Source of the DNA: Phycisphaerae bacterium
Lineage (GTDB): Bacteria > Planctomycetota > Phycisphaerae > Sedimentisphaerales > Anaerohalosphaeraceae
Direction of reading: 5' to 3'
NCBI GenBank assembly: GCA_012729675.1
Contig: JAAYCR010000005.1
Coordinates: forward strand, 33,871-97,870
Length of the DNA stretch: 64,000 nucleotides
Positions 17,238-26,745 of this stretch are shown piece by piece (position 1 is the stretch's first letter; each line of letters opens with the position of its first letter). The notes under the pieces are model-generated. The model had not been told where the DNA came from. It searched no databases and saw only the letters and a program-made list of their open reading frames with translations. A program made the position numbers and the translations under genes.

Positions 17238-17375
17238 CATCTATACTCTATCTTCTAACCTCTATCTTCTAACCTCTATCCTCTATCCCCTAACCTCTAT
17301 CCCCTAACCTCTATCCTCTAACCTCTATCATCTAACCTCTATCATCTAACCTCTATCCTCTATCATCTAATCCCA
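17238..17375. repeat. Tandem CTCTATC(C/T)TCTAAC repeat array
   Basis: Roughly ten degenerate copies of a 14-nt unit (CCTCTATCCTCTAA) with single-base variants such as CCCCTAAC and ATCTAAC. There are no spacers, so it is not a CRISPR array. The unit matches, in reverse complement, the AGAGGATAGAGGTTAG copies at 10188-10222. Confidence 0.85.
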
Positions 17376-17432
17376 TACCAACACCCCCTCCTCATCGGTC
17401 TGTTCTCGACACGGATTAACACTGATTTTGCT

Positions 17433-17462
17433 TTGGTAAAAAATAGAAAGAATTATTATAAT
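17433..17462 (+). promoter_or_regulatory. Candidate promoter for purD
   Basis: TTGGTA (17433-17438), 18-nt spacer, TATAAT (17457-17462). Repeat units AATCTGCGTTAATC and AATCTGTGTGAATCTGTG lie between it and the purD start. Confidence 0.5.
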
Positions 17463-17506
17463 CTGCGTTAATCTGTGTGAATCTGTGTCTAAGATATGGA
17501 GAAATT

Positions 17507-18775
17507 ATGAAGGTTTTGCTGGTTGGCGGCGGGGGTCGTGAACATGCGTTGGCGTGGAAGCTGTCGCAGTCGGACAAGCTGGATCATCTGTATATTGCGC
17601 CGGGCAACCCCGGAACGGCCGATTATGGGACGAACGTCGATATCGCGGATACGGACGTGGCGGGTCTGGCGGCGTTTGCGCAGGCCAGGAAGATTGATCT
17701 GGCGGTGATCGGGCCGGAGGATCCGCTGGCGGCCGGGGCGGTGGATGCGTTTGAGGCGGTCGGAATCCGGGCGTTCGGCCCCAGCGGCGCCGCGGCCCAA
17801 CTTGAGGCGGACAAGGCGTTTGCCAAGCAGATTATGCGGGCCAACAGCATCCCGACGGCCGAGAGCCGGACGTTTACGTCGTTTGAGGACGCCAAGGCGT
17901 ATATCGCCAGCCGGGACGAGGCGGTGGTGGTCAAGGCCGCCGGACTGGCCAAGGGCAAGGGGGTGTTCGTGTGCGATGAGCCGTCGGAGGCGATTTTGGC
18001 GGCCGAGCGGATTATGGTCGATGGGATGTTCGGCGATGCGGGCAAGACGGTGGTCGTCGAGGACAAGCTCTTGGGGCAGGAAGCGTCGATCCTGGCGTTT
18101 GTCGATGGGCGGAATATCTATGTGATGGAGTCGGCGCAGGATCATAAGCCGATCGGGGATGGGGATACGGGCGATAATACCGGCGGGATGGGGGCGTATA
18201 GCCCGGCGCCGATAGTGACCGACAAGCTGATGGCACAGATTGTGCGGGAGGTGCTGGTGCCGACGGTCGATGGGATGAATCGCAACGACACGCCGTATAA
18301 GGGGGTGCTGTATGCGGGGATGATGCTGACGCAGGGCGGGCCGCGGGTGCTGGAGTTTAATGTGCGGTTTGGCGACCCGGAGACGCAGCCGATTCTGATG
18401 CGGATGAAGGGGGATTTGCTGGAGGTGATGTGGGCGGTGTGCGAGGGCAAGCTGGATCGGGTCAATCTGGCGTGGGACAAGCGGCCGGCGGTGTGCGTCG
18501 TGATGGCGTCGGGCGGATATCCGGGGGCGTACGAGAAGGGCAAGGTCATCCGCGGGCTGGATGAGGCGGGTAAGCTGAAGGATGTGATGGTGTTTCATGC
18601 GGGCACGGCGCGAAACGGCGACGATATCGTCACAAACGGCGGGCGCGTGCTGGGGGTGACGGCGTTGGGCGAGACGATTGCCGCGGCAAAGGCGAGTGCG
18701 TATGAGGCGGTGGATATGATTTCGTTTGATGGGGCGTATTGTCGGCGGGATATTGCGGATAAGGCACTGAAATAA
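17507..18775 (+). CDS. purD: Phosphoribosylamine--glycine ligase (GAR synthetase)
   Basis: 422 residues; second step of purine biosynthesis, joining glycine to phosphoribosylamine with ATP. Motifs: KVLLVGGGGREHALAW at the N-terminus, the ATP-grasp lysine region VVKAAGLAKGKGVFV, and EFNVRFGDPETQ near 290. The ATG at 17507 follows GGAG. No other pur gene is nearby. The coding strand is unusually G-rich (GGG, CGG and GCG codons), like the next gene. Confidence 0.96.
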   Translation: MKVLLVGGGGREHALAWKLSQSDKLDHLYIAPGNPGTADYGTNVDIADTDVAGLAAFAQARKIDLAVIGPEDPLAAGAVDAFEAVGIRAFGPSGAAAQLEADKAFAKQIMRANSIPTAESRTFTSFEDAKAYIASRDEAVVVKAAGLAKGKGVFVCDEPSEAILAAERIMVDGMFGDAGKTVVVEDKLLGQEASILAFVDGRNIYVMESAQDHKPIGDGDTGDNTGGMGAYSPAPIVTDKLMAQIVREVLVPTVDGMNRNDTPYKGVLYAGMMLTQGGPRVLEFNVRFGDPETQPILMRMKGDLLEVMWAVCEGKLDRVNLAWDKRPAVCVVMASGGYPGAYEKGKVIRGLDEAGKLKDVMVFHAGTARNGDDIVTNGGRVLGVTALGETIAAAKASAYEAVDMISFDGAYCRRDIADKALK

Positions 18776-18803
18776 AGGCAAAAGGTAAAAGGCAAAAGGT
18801 AAA
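18776..18803. repeat. AAAAGGCAAAAGGTAAAA repeat
   Basis: Tandem AAAAGGC/T units between purD and the AsmA-like gene. On the opposite strand they read as the TTTTGCC units that encode the signal peptide at 16185-16240. Confidence 0.75.
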
Positions 18804-18812
18804 ATTGCGGAG

Positions 18813-18827
18813 TCGGCCTTTGGCCGA
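18813..18827. repeat. GC hairpin repeat (purD-AsmA gap)
   Basis: TCGGCC-TTT-GGCCGA. It belongs to the family of small palindromes preceded by A-rich sequence that recurs upstream of rplK, rplA, rplJ, rplL, rpsG, rpsS and rplR. Confidence 0.7.
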
Positions 18828-18838
18828 ATCACTTTCTT

Positions 18839-18861
18839 GATGGGCTAAAGCCCATCCTACG
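18839..18861. repeat. Palindromic repeat copy 2 (ATGGGC-TAAA-GCCCAT)
   Basis: Identical over 23 bases to 9140-9162; ends 7 nt before the AsmA-like start. Confidence 0.85.
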
Positions 18862-18868
18862 GGAGCCG

Positions 18869-21800
18869 ATGAGTAAGGGACGCGGGATTTTGCGATGGAT
18901 TGGTCGCGGGCTGCTGCGGACGATGGTGTGGGCCGCGGCGGTCGGGGGGGCGGCGTATCTGGGCAGTGCGTGGTATTTGCCGCCGGTGCTGGAGGGGGTG
19001 TTGGCTCGGCGGTTTCCAGATGCGGGGGTGTCTGTGCAGGGGGTGCGGTTCAGCGGGCTGGGGGTTTTGGTCAAGGGGCTGGCGGTTGCGGAGGATGAGG
19101 CGTCATTGGCGAGTTCGCCGATTTTCTTTGCCGAGCGGGTGCGGGTGACCATTGCGCTGGGCGAGCTTTTGAAGCGGCGGGTTGTCGTTCGGTCGGTAGG
19201 GGTGCGGGATGCGGTGCTGACGGCTGAGTTCGAGAAGGAGCGCGGGTGGAATGTATTGCGGCTTGGGCTTGGCGGGCGCGAGGACGGAGTTCCCCGGCTG
19301 CCGGTGGTGCGGATTGAGCGGGGTGCGGTGCGTGTGCGGCGGATTGTTGACGGGCGGGTTGTGCCGGTGGCGGCCGTGGGGCTGGATGGACAGATTACGA
19401 CGACGAATGAGGCGGGAGAATACAGATTTTCGCTACGGGCCGATGAGCGGCTTGCATTGTCGGGAAGTCATGCGGAGGGAGTGCTGCGCGTCGGGGGTGC
19501 GGGGCAAAAGAGCGAATTGTCTTTGGCGGGACAGGTGCGGATGCCGCGTGTGCGGATTTTGGACAATGCGTGGAATTTGGATGAAGTTGAGCTGATGTGT
19601 GCGTTCGATGCGGAGGCCGTTGAGGTCGAGCGGCTTTCGTTTCGGATGGGCGAGGGGGTCGGCACAGCGTCGGGGCGGCTGGAGCTTGCGCGGGATGGGG
19701 CGTTTGATGTGAAGACGGATTTGGCGGGGTTTGTGATTTCGGATACGCATTCGCCGGATACGGTGGTGTATGGTGATTCGGCAATGGAACTGCTGGGGCC
19801 GTGGGCGGAGAGGTTTTTGCGGCAGTATCGGCCGCGGGGGCGGGGGGATGTCGATCTGGAGCTTCAGGGACGGTGGGATGAACTGGGGCAGACGGCGATT
19901 ACGGGGCAGGTGGTGTGTCGGGATATTACGATTGAGGATACGCAGTTTCCCTATGAACTGGAGCGAATGGAGGGGGTGATTACGTTTTCGGGGCGGTCAC
20001 TGACGCTGGATTCGCTGAAAACTCGGCATGGCGAGTCGGTTTTTTTGATTGACGGGTCGATTGACGATTTCGGGTCGGAGATGGAGATTCGGCTTCGGGT
20101 TGTCAGCGGGATGATTGCGTTTGATGAGGATGTCTATCGGGCGCTGGGATCGGAGGCCAAGCGAATGTGGTTTGCGTTTTCGCCGTCGGGGATGGGGGCG
20201 ATCGATCATACGTATCGGCGGTTCTCGGATGGGCGCAAGGATCGGCTGCTGGCAGTCGATCTGATTGACGTTGGGGCGATCTATGAGCATTTTCCGTATC
20301 CGCTGGAGCATTTGACGGGTCGGATTGTGTTTGAGCCGAACCGGACAACATTAAGCAGTATCGAAGCGCACTATGCCGATGCACGAAAGGTGCGGCTGGA
20401 TGGTTTTGCGGCGGGTGCGGATGATTTTTCGGTGCGCGTGCGGGCTGCGCATATCCCGATGGATGAGCAGTTGGTCAGGGCGCTGCCGCAGGCGCAGCAG
20501 GATGTGTTGGCACAGTTTGAACTGGATGCGACGGCCTCTGTGGATGTAACGGTTAAGTCGGATATGACAGGGGAGCGTCCTTTTGACTATGCGGCGCATC
20601 TGGAAGTTGCGGGGCGTCGGCTGGTGTCGGCAGGGTTTGCGATTCCGCTGGAAGATGTTCGGATTATCGCTGATTTGACGCAGGAGACGATCGGGTTGCG
20701 GGAAATGACCGCTCGGTATGGGGATGGGCGTCTGCTGCTGGGCGGGCACATCGCGGCGGCGGGAGACGATGGAGAGACGCCGGGATTTTGTTTAGCGGTC
20801 GAGGCGGTGGGGTTTGACCTGGACGAGCCGTTTTGGGCGGCGGCGGACGGTCAAATCCCGTTTCCGCCGGGGGTTCGGCTGGGAGGGGCGGTGGATGTTG
20901 CGGGCCGCTGGAGCCGGAATGTATCGGCAGAGGGGTGTGAGCCGACGGATTTGACGGTGGTGTGTCTGGATAATCCGGTATGGGTAGATGGGCAGACGGT
21001 CGGGGAGGTCTCTGGCGCGATGCGATTTGAGGATGGGCGTGTTCGTTTGGATGATTTTCACGTCAAAGGGCTTCTGCTCGGCGAGGCGCTGGCAGCGGCG
21101 ATGCCGGAGCGAATGCGGGCTGCGTACGAGCGGTTGGATGTCACCGGGCGAGTGGATGCGTCGATTGTGTCGGCTCTGCTGACGTTGGGTGAGGACGGGT
21201 TCGGCGGGATCGAGGCGACGGGGCGCGTTAGGCTGGACGGGATCAAGAGCGGGTCGACGGACATTGTCGGCAATCTGAACGGTCGGATTGAGGGGTGGAT
21301 TGCTTTGGATGCCGCCGATCAGATCAAACAGGTGGATGCGGCCTATCGGGCCGAGGATTTTGATATTCGCGGGCGGCGTGTGGACCGGCTGTCGGGACGG
21401 ATGGTGTATGATCCGAACGAGGGGGTCTTGGCCAGTCGAAACTTTCTGGTGGAGGTGGGCAACGGGAAGGCTGTCGGGTCGGCGACGGTGGATATTGTCA
21501 ATGAGGCGTCGCTGCTGGACTATACGCTTGGCTTGAGTTTTGAGCAGATAGGGGTGGATCGTCTTGTTGCGTCGGTTCCGGCATCGGGGGTTAAAGACGA
21601 TGAGCCGAGGCAGCGGGGGCAGGCGGCGGGGACGATGAACGTACAGGGGCGAATCGGCCGGTCAGACAGCAAAGAGGGAAGGCTGTCGGTGTCGGTGACG
21701 AACATGCAGTTGGGGCAACAGTCGCTGATCGGGCGGATGCTGACGGCGATTCAGTTTCGCGAGCCGAAAGACTATGTTTTCAATCGGATGGAGATTGAGG

Positions 21801-22096
21801 CGTTTGTGATGGGCGATGAACTGGTGATTGACCGCATTCGCATTTTCGGGCGGCCGTTTGTGTTTCATGGTCAGGGGCGGCTGGATCTGAATACCAACCG
21901 GATTACGATGGACTTGGTCGCGTTGGGTGGATTATCGGGACTTGAACCTCTTATTCTTGACTCGCTGCTGCGCGGGCTGGGGTCGGCATTATGGAAGATA
22001 GAGATTCGCGGTGCGATGGACGCCCCCCAGATACGGACGATCTCTCTGCCGATTTTGCAACTTCCGCTGGACGTGCTGGAACTGCTCAGAAAGTAA
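18869..22096 (+). CDS. AsmA-like / TamB-related giant envelope protein
   Basis: 1075 residues. One N-terminal membrane helix (about 12-35) is followed by a long beta-rich region made of repeated blocks (pattern LDGF, GRLEL, MTARYGDGRLLLGG) and a C-terminal AsmA-like segment (residues ~960-1065, with VFHGQGRLDLNTNRITMD). AsmA-family proteins form long hydrophobic grooves that move lipids between membranes in diderm cells; the role here is inferred from the fold family. The codon mix is G-rich, as in purD. CGGGAG precedes the ATG. The intact reading frame argues for a functional gene. Confidence 0.8.
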   Translation: MSKGRGILRWIGRGLLRTMVWAAAVGGAAYLGSAWYLPPVLEGVLARRFPDAGVSVQGVRFSGLGVLVKGLAVAEDEASLASSPIFFAERVRVTIALGELLKRRVVVRSVGVRDAVLTAEFEKERGWNVLRLGLGGREDGVPRLPVVRIERGAVRVRRIVDGRVVPVAAVGLDGQITTTNEAGEYRFSLRADERLALSGSHAEGVLRVGGAGQKSELSLAGQVRMPRVRILDNAWNLDEVELMCAFDAEAVEVERLSFRMGEGVGTASGRLELARDGAFDVKTDLAGFVISDTHSPDTVVYGDSAMELLGPWAERFLRQYRPRGRGDVDLELQGRWDELGQTAITGQVVCRDITIEDTQFPYELERMEGVITFSGRSLTLDSLKTRHGESVFLIDGSIDDFGSEMEIRLRVVSGMIAFDEDVYRALGSEAKRMWFAFSPSGMGAIDHTYRRFSDGRKDRLLAVDLIDVGAIYEHFPYPLEHLTGRIVFEPNRTTLSSIEAHYADARKVRLDGFAAGADDFSVRVRAAHIPMDEQLVRALPQAQQDVLAQFELDATASVDVTVKSDMTGERPFDYAAHLEVAGRRLVSAGFAIPLEDVRIIADLTQETIGLREMTARYGDGRLLLGGHIAAAGDDGETPGFCLAVEAVGFDLDEPFWAAADGQIPFPPGVRLGGAVDVAGRWSRNVSAEGCEPTDLTVVCLDNPVWVDGQTVGEVSGAMRFEDGRVRLDDFHVKGLLLGEALAAAMPERMRAAYERLDVTGRVDASIVSALLTLGEDGFGGIEATGRVRLDGIKSGSTDIVGNLNGRIEGWIALDAADQIKQVDAAYRAEDFDIRGRRVDRLSGRMVYDPNEGVLASRNFLVEVGNGKAVGSATVDIVNEASLLDYTLGLSFEQIGVDRLVASVPASGVKDDEPRQRGQAAGTMNVQGRIGRSDSKEGRLSVSVTNMQLGQQSLIGRMLTAIQFREPKDYVFNRMEIEAFVMGDELVIDRIRIFGRPFVFHGQGRLDLNTNRITMDLVALGGLSGLEPLILDSLLRGLGSALWKIEIRGAMDAPQIRTISLPILQLPLDVLELLRK

Positions 22097-22331
22097 ATAG
22101 GCAAAGGGCAAAATCGGAGAGAGCGCTTTAGGCGGCGGTATTATTTTTTGGGGTGAACTTTCAGGCCATTATCGGAGTATAACAAAAAGACGAGGGTGTT
22201 TTTTTGCCTTGTTGTTCCGTTTTAGACTATTTTTTATCCGCAGACCTTTGATGTTGATCTTTTTTGTGATAGTATCAGGGGTGTTTGGTCGAAGAAACAT
22301 TACGCAGGAATAAGTTGCGTAACTGAAGGGA
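22097..22331. other. Intergenic region before the HEAT-repeat gene
   Basis: 235 bp. It holds AAATCGGAGAGAGCGCTTTA near 22110, T-rich stretches near 22195-22230 and the promoter candidate at 22248-22275. No open frame is supported. Confidence 0.5.
22248..22275 (+). promoter_or_regulatory. Candidate promoter for the HEAT-repeat gene
   Basis: TTGATG (22248-22253), 16-nt spacer, TAGTAT (22270-22275). It would give a leader of about 50 nt. Confidence 0.45.
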
Positions 22332-24551
22332 ATGGATGTGCCGATGCGGTGGTTATTCATTGTGATTTTTGCGGGGGTTCTGACCCTGCCGCTGGCGCTG
22401 CGCGCGGCGGATGCCCCATCGGTTTTCGACCCGGCGGTTGAGGAGGAAACCGCTCGTCAGTTGCGCATCTATCGGGAGGCATTGCTGCAGGGCAGTACGG
22501 AGGAGATTCGTATGGATGCGGCGGTTGGCCTGCTGCTGGGGCGTGAGGCGGCCGGGCGTGAGGTGCTGGCCTCGGCGCTTCAGTTGTCCGATAATTCCTC
22601 CGCCGTCAAGGCGGTGTGTCGTGCGCTGATCAAGAGCCGGGCTATCGGCGCGAGCGATGGCTTACGGGACCTCTTTCTGGAGCCGCTGCTGGCGCTGTTG
22701 GCCGGGTTAGATACGGATTTGTCGCGCCTTGCGGCTGAGGCACTGCTGGTTTTTCGATACGAGGCTATCGAGGGGCGGCTCATTGAGATAGTGCATGACA
22801 CTGCGCTGGATAGGCGTGTTCGGCTGAATGTCCTCTATGCCCTTCAGATTCGCCCGGAACCGGAAGCCCTAGTGGCTCTGATCGAGCTATTGGACAAGGC
22901 GGATCCGGACGTTTCGCGTGCGGCAGAAGCGGCGCTGAAGGAGGCCTTCGGCATTTCCACGGGAACCGCTCGGATGGTGTGGGAGCAGATTCTTCGTGAT
23001 TTGCGGGAGAAAAGTCCCGAGGACATTCATCGAGAGCGTCTGTTGCGTCAGGAGATGAACTTGCGCCAGATGCAGGCGGAGCGCGATCGCTGGCAGCGGC
23101 TGTATCTGGGGGCACTCGATAAACAGTTTGAAACCGCCGACGAGGCGTCGCGCAGCGCGATGACGCTTGAGCGGCTGGACTCGGATTTGACGCCGATCCG
23201 ATTGTGGGCGCTGGATAAGATTGAACGCAGTTTGTCCAATGGGCCAGCGGGTTTGCGGGAGAAACTGCTGTCCTTGCTGGGGGACGAAACGCGCCAGGTT
23301 CGATTGCGGACGGCGCAGGTGCTGAACAATATGAGCGCGCTGAATCCGGCAGAAAAGCTGCTGGAACGGTTTCGCCTGGAGCAGGACGGGGAGGTTGCCT
23401 TGGCCATGTTTGAGGCGCTGGGTGAGGCGTGCTTTTTTGCCTTTTCGCCGGGGTCGAAGATTGAACTGCCCGGCGAGATCAAGCTCCAAACGCTTGAGAT
23501 TGCCGGCGGCTATCTGAACTCGGACGATATTGAGACGGCTAAAAAGGGGGGGGAGATTGCACGGAAGCTTCTGGAACTGGAAGGTTTTTCGGATGAACTG
23601 GCGGAGCAATATCTTAAGCTCTTCAGTGCTCGCTACACGCTTTCGGTGGAGCGCGGTTCGACGCTGCGTGCTGATTTGCTGGCGATGATGGCGCGCCTGA
23701 GCGGTCGCGGGGCGCAGCGTGAGCGTGCGGCTCGGATGTACCAGCCCTATTTTGTCGAATCGGTTGGCATCCGGGAAAATCCCGCGGTGCGTCTTGCGGC
23801 GGCGACGGGGCTGTCCCATATTGATAAGGCGCAGGCGCTGAGGTTGTTTAAGCAGCATAATGTGCTGCAGGATGCCAGTGCGGCGTTGCGGCAGCTTGTG
23901 TTTGACGCCGCCGGACAGGCCGGTCAGCCAGCGGATTTGGAGTGGCTTAGCGGCTATGTGTCCTCCAATGGCCAATCGGAGGCGGCCATCGAGGCGTTTG
24001 GGGCGATTTGTCAGCGGGCGGAGGGGCAAATTGTGCTGCAATGGGCCGAACGTCTGGATAAGAACGGGGCGTCGGCGGCACTGGTGCGCCAGATGCTGGA
24101 ACTGGCTGAGCAGAAGGCTGTTTCGGAGAAGAATGAGATGCTGCTGGCGGAAAGCCGGGAGCGTCTGGCGGGGTGGTTTGTGCGACAGCGGCAGCCGAAG
24201 GAATTGGCGGCGTATTTGCAACGGGCCAAGGATGCGGGGGTAAGCCTGGTATTTCCGGATGCGACGGGGGCAGAATTGCTTGATACACTGATTTTTGCAG
24301 GTTTTCATGAGGCGGCGGCCGAACTGGTCCAGTCGCGACTGGAACGGGGCAGCTTGGGTCGAAATTCCCTTATTTTAGAAAAACTGGACAATTATTTCTA
24401 CGCTGAGATTGTTACCGATGCGGCCAAGAAAGAGCTGCTTGAAAGGCTGGATGCACTGAAATACGACACAGAAAGTCCGTTTTTTGTTTCACGGATGGAC
24501 CACTGGAAAACCCTGCTTTCCCCGATGGCCGGGGTGACGGTATCTGACTAA
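22332..24551 (+). CDS. Exported HEAT-repeat protein
   Basis: 739 residues. Signal peptide about residues 5-26 (WLFIVIFAGVLTLPLALRAA). The rest is almost wholly alpha-helical with HEAT-like helix pairs, for example DAAVGLLLGREAAGREVLAS, PDVSRAAEAALKEAF and VRLRTAQVLNN. Such scaffolds bind proteins; no enzymatic motif is seen. AAGGG at 22326-22330 sits 7 nt before a GTG at 22338 and only 1 nt before the ATG at 22332, so GTG is a serious alternative start. Promoter candidate at 22248. Confidence 0.75.
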   Translation: MDVPMRWLFIVIFAGVLTLPLALRAADAPSVFDPAVEEETARQLRIYREALLQGSTEEIRMDAAVGLLLGREAAGREVLASALQLSDNSSAVKAVCRALIKSRAIGASDGLRDLFLEPLLALLAGLDTDLSRLAAEALLVFRYEAIEGRLIEIVHDTALDRRVRLNVLYALQIRPEPEALVALIELLDKADPDVSRAAEAALKEAFGISTGTARMVWEQILRDLREKSPEDIHRERLLRQEMNLRQMQAERDRWQRLYLGALDKQFETADEASRSAMTLERLDSDLTPIRLWALDKIERSLSNGPAGLREKLLSLLGDETRQVRLRTAQVLNNMSALNPAEKLLERFRLEQDGEVALAMFEALGEACFFAFSPGSKIELPGEIKLQTLEIAGGYLNSDDIETAKKGGEIARKLLELEGFSDELAEQYLKLFSARYTLSVERGSTLRADLLAMMARLSGRGAQRERAARMYQPYFVESVGIRENPAVRLAAATGLSHIDKAQALRLFKQHNVLQDASAALRQLVFDAAGQAGQPADLEWLSGYVSSNGQSEAAIEAFGAICQRAEGQIVLQWAERLDKNGASAALVRQMLELAEQKAVSEKNEMLLAESRERLAGWFVRQRQPKELAAYLQRAKDAGVSLVFPDATGAELLDTLIFAGFHEAAAELVQSRLERGSLGRNSLILEKLDNYFYAEIVTDAAKKELLERLDALKYDTESPFFVSRMDHWKTLLSPMAGVTVSD

Positions 24552-24804
24552 AAGTAGAGCACGCGAGTTTTTTAGATGCAAAATCGGAAGAATGGGGCGT
24601 AATTTCTGGTGGGGCGAATTTTTTTCAAAAAATTTTTTTTTCTGGTTGCTTTTGTGTGTCTCAATTTATATACTCTTCTCTTTGCTCTGATTACAGAGAC
24701 GAAGAATCCCTCTTTACATTCCGGTTTGCCGGGTGTGTTAAGGTGGGATTAAGGTTTTTCCCGATGCGGGGGGAATTCCTTAATTTGTTTATTTACAGAG
24801 ACTT
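24552..24804. other. Intergenic region upstream of tRNA-Thr / tuf
   Basis: 253 bp. An A/T palindrome (AAATTTTTTTC...AAAAAATTTTTT) lies near 24618-24641 and could end the HEAT-gene transcript. The promoter at 24646-24674 follows, then a T-rich leader. Confidence 0.55.
24646..24674 (+). promoter_or_regulatory. Sigma-70 promoter for tRNA-Thr and tuf
   Basis: TTGCTT (24646-24651), 17-nt spacer, TATACT (24669-24674). The tRNA lies ~125 nt downstream of the predicted start site. Confidence 0.7.
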
Positions 24805-24877
<73 letters not shown>

Positions 24878-25026
24878 CGGTATTCCAAACAGGCCGGCGG
24901 ATTGGGTTCGGCCGGACCGAGTGTGATATATTGATAGAGTGCAGGCGCTGTTGTTGAGACAGACGATAGTTAATCCGGAAACTTGGCTGGTTAGAGGACA
25001 TAACCGAATATCAGGAGATTGCAGAA

Positions 25027-26238
25027 ATGGCAAAAGACGTATTTCAGCGTACAAAACCACACGTGAACATCGGGACAGTCGGTCATATTGACCACGGGAA
25101 GACGACCTTGACGGCGGCGATTACGATGCGCATGGCGCAGAAGTTCGGCGGCACGGTCAAAGGCTATGACCAGATTGACAATGCCCCGGAAGAAAAAGAG
25201 CGTGGTATCACGATCAACACCTCGCACGTCGAATACGAGACGACCGGACGTCACTATGCTCACGTGGACTGTCCCGGTCACGCGGACTACATTAAGAACA
25301 TGATCACCGGCGCCGCCCAGATGGACGGGGCGATTTTGGTGGTGGCGGCCAGCGACGGCCCGATGCCTCAGACGCGCGAGCATATTCTGCTGGCCCGTCA
25401 GGTTAACGTGCCGCGTATCGTGGTGTTCCTGAATAAAATCGACCAGGTGGACGATCCGGAACTGATCGACCTGGTGGAGATGGAGCTTCGCGAACTGCTG
25501 AGCAAGTACGAATTTCCGGGCGACGAAATTCCGATCATTCGCGGTTCGGCGCTGAAGGCGATGGAAACCGAATGCAAGGACGACGAGGCCGCCAAGTGCA
25601 TCGACGAGTTGATGGATGCGGTGGATGCCTATATTCCGGTGCCGGAACGTGCGGTGGATCTGCCGTTCCTGATGCCGGTCGAAGACGTGTTCAGCATTAA
25701 AGGCCGCGGTACCGTCGGTACCGGCCGTATCGAACGCGGCATGGTGAAGGTCGGCGAGGAAGTGGAAATCGTCGGTATCACCAAGGAAGTTCGCAAGACG
25801 ACCTGTACGGGCGTTGAGATGTTCAACAAGACGCTGGATCAGGGTCAGGCGGGCGACAACGTGGGGCTGCTGCTTCGCGGTATCGAAAAGAAAGACCTGG
25901 AACGCGGGCAAGTTATCGCCAAGCCCAAGTCCATTACGCCGCATACCAAGTTCAACGCGGAAGTGTATGTGTTGGGCAAGGACGAAGGCGGCCGTCATAC
26001 GCCGTTCTTCCCCGGCTACCGTCCTCAGTTCTTCTTCCGGACGACCGACGTGACGGGCGCGATCACTGAGATCCGCAGCCGTGAAGGCAAGCCGGTCGAG
26101 ATGTGTATGCCCGGCGACAACATCGAAATGGCGGCCGAGATTATCTCGCCCATCGCGATGGAAGAAGGCCTTCGGTTTGCGATTCGCGAAGGCGGACGCA
26201 CGGTCGGCGCGGGCGTTGTGACCAAGATTGTCGAGTAG
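25027..26238 (+). CDS. tuf: Elongation factor Tu
   Basis: 403 residues. It delivers aminoacyl-tRNA to the ribosome as a GTP complex. G1 GHIDHGKT (19-26), G3 DCPGHADY, and G4 NKID, where many homologues have NKCD. The C-terminal domains are complete, ending GVVTKIVE. Only one tuf copy is in the window, and it is separate from the rpsL-rpsG-fusA block, so tuf heads the L33-SecE-NusG side of the cluster. AGGAG lies upstream, and a strong terminator follows. Confidence 0.98.
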   Translation: MAKDVFQRTKPHVNIGTVGHIDHGKTTLTAAITMRMAQKFGGTVKGYDQIDNAPEEKERGITINTSHVEYETTGRHYAHVDCPGHADYIKNMITGAAQMDGAILVVAASDGPMPQTREHILLARQVNVPRIVVFLNKIDQVDDPELIDLVEMELRELLSKYEFPGDEIPIIRGSALKAMETECKDDEAAKCIDELMDAVDAYIPVPERAVDLPFLMPVEDVFSIKGRGTVGTGRIERGMVKVGEEVEIVGITKEVRKTTCTGVEMFNKTLDQGQAGDNVGLLLRGIEKKDLERGQVIAKPKSITPHTKFNAEVYVLGKDEGGRHTPFFPGYRPQFFFRTTDVTGAITEIRSREGKPVEMCMPGDNIEMAAEIISPIAMEEGLRFAIREGGRTVGAGVVTKIVE

Positions 26239-26256
26239 TGAACCAATAACTCAGAC

Positions 26257-26286
26257 GGCGCCGCACGCTTGATGCGGCGCCTTTTT
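26257..26286 (+). terminator. Rho-independent terminator after tuf
   Basis: GGCGCCGCA (26257-26265) pairs with TGCGGCGCC (26273-26281), followed by TTTTT. Confidence 0.92.
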
Positions 26287-26347
26287 CGACCTTTCCGCGA
26301 CGACAAGGGGCGGGGAGGTTGTCGTGTTTAGAGAGGATTACCCGAGT

Positions 26348-26515
26348 ATGGCCAAGGCGCAAAAAACTGAATGGGTGTGGCTGGAGTGCAAAGACTGCGG
26401 CGATCGGAATTATCGCACGCCGGTCAATGTGCAGGGCGGCGCTCCGAAGCTGGAACTGAAGAAGTTCTGCAAGCGTGAGCGCAAGCATACGGTGCATAAG
26501 CTTCGCCGTAAATAA
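26348..26515 (+). CDS. rpmG: 50S ribosomal protein L33
   Basis: 55 residues from the ATG at 26348; the open frame reaches upstream but the family begins here. CKDCG near the N-terminus and a single cysteine in KKFCKRERKHTVH mean the four-cysteine zinc ribbon is incomplete. Placed, as usual, just before the tRNA-Trp/secE/nusG block. Confidence 0.95.
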   Translation: MAKAQKTEWVWLECKDCGDRNYRTPVNVQGGAPKLELKKFCKRERKHTVHKLRRK

Positions 26516-26545
26516 AGTAAAGGGTAAAACGTAACAAGTGCAGAG

Positions 26546-26558
26546 GCGGCGTTGCCGC
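26546..26558. repeat. GC hairpin repeat (rpmG-tRNA-Trp gap)
   Basis: GCGGC-GTT-GCCGC after an A-rich stretch and GTGCAGA. The same core occurs at 46197 and 51550. Confidence 0.8.
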
Positions 26559-26605
26559 GGCAAGAAACAGGCGAACGCCTGGACGATGTGCGGCGATGCG
26601 GTTTT

Positions 26606-26678
<73 letters not shown>

Positions 26679-26745
26679 TTGATGCGATCTGTAGAGGCGA
26701 ACCCAAGCGGCTGTTGACGACGGCATATAACGAGGTGTCATAACG

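Noticed and set aside
17238..17375. CRISPR-like array
   Set aside because: Units of about 14 nt abut one another without spacers, and no cas gene is present.
17489..18832. 447-codon minus-strand ORF
   Set aside because: Antisense shadow of purD, arginine/histidine-rich.
24618..24641. Strong intrinsic terminator after the HEAT-repeat gene
   Set aside because: The palindrome is all A/T, so it would form a weak stem; I list it only as part of the gap description.
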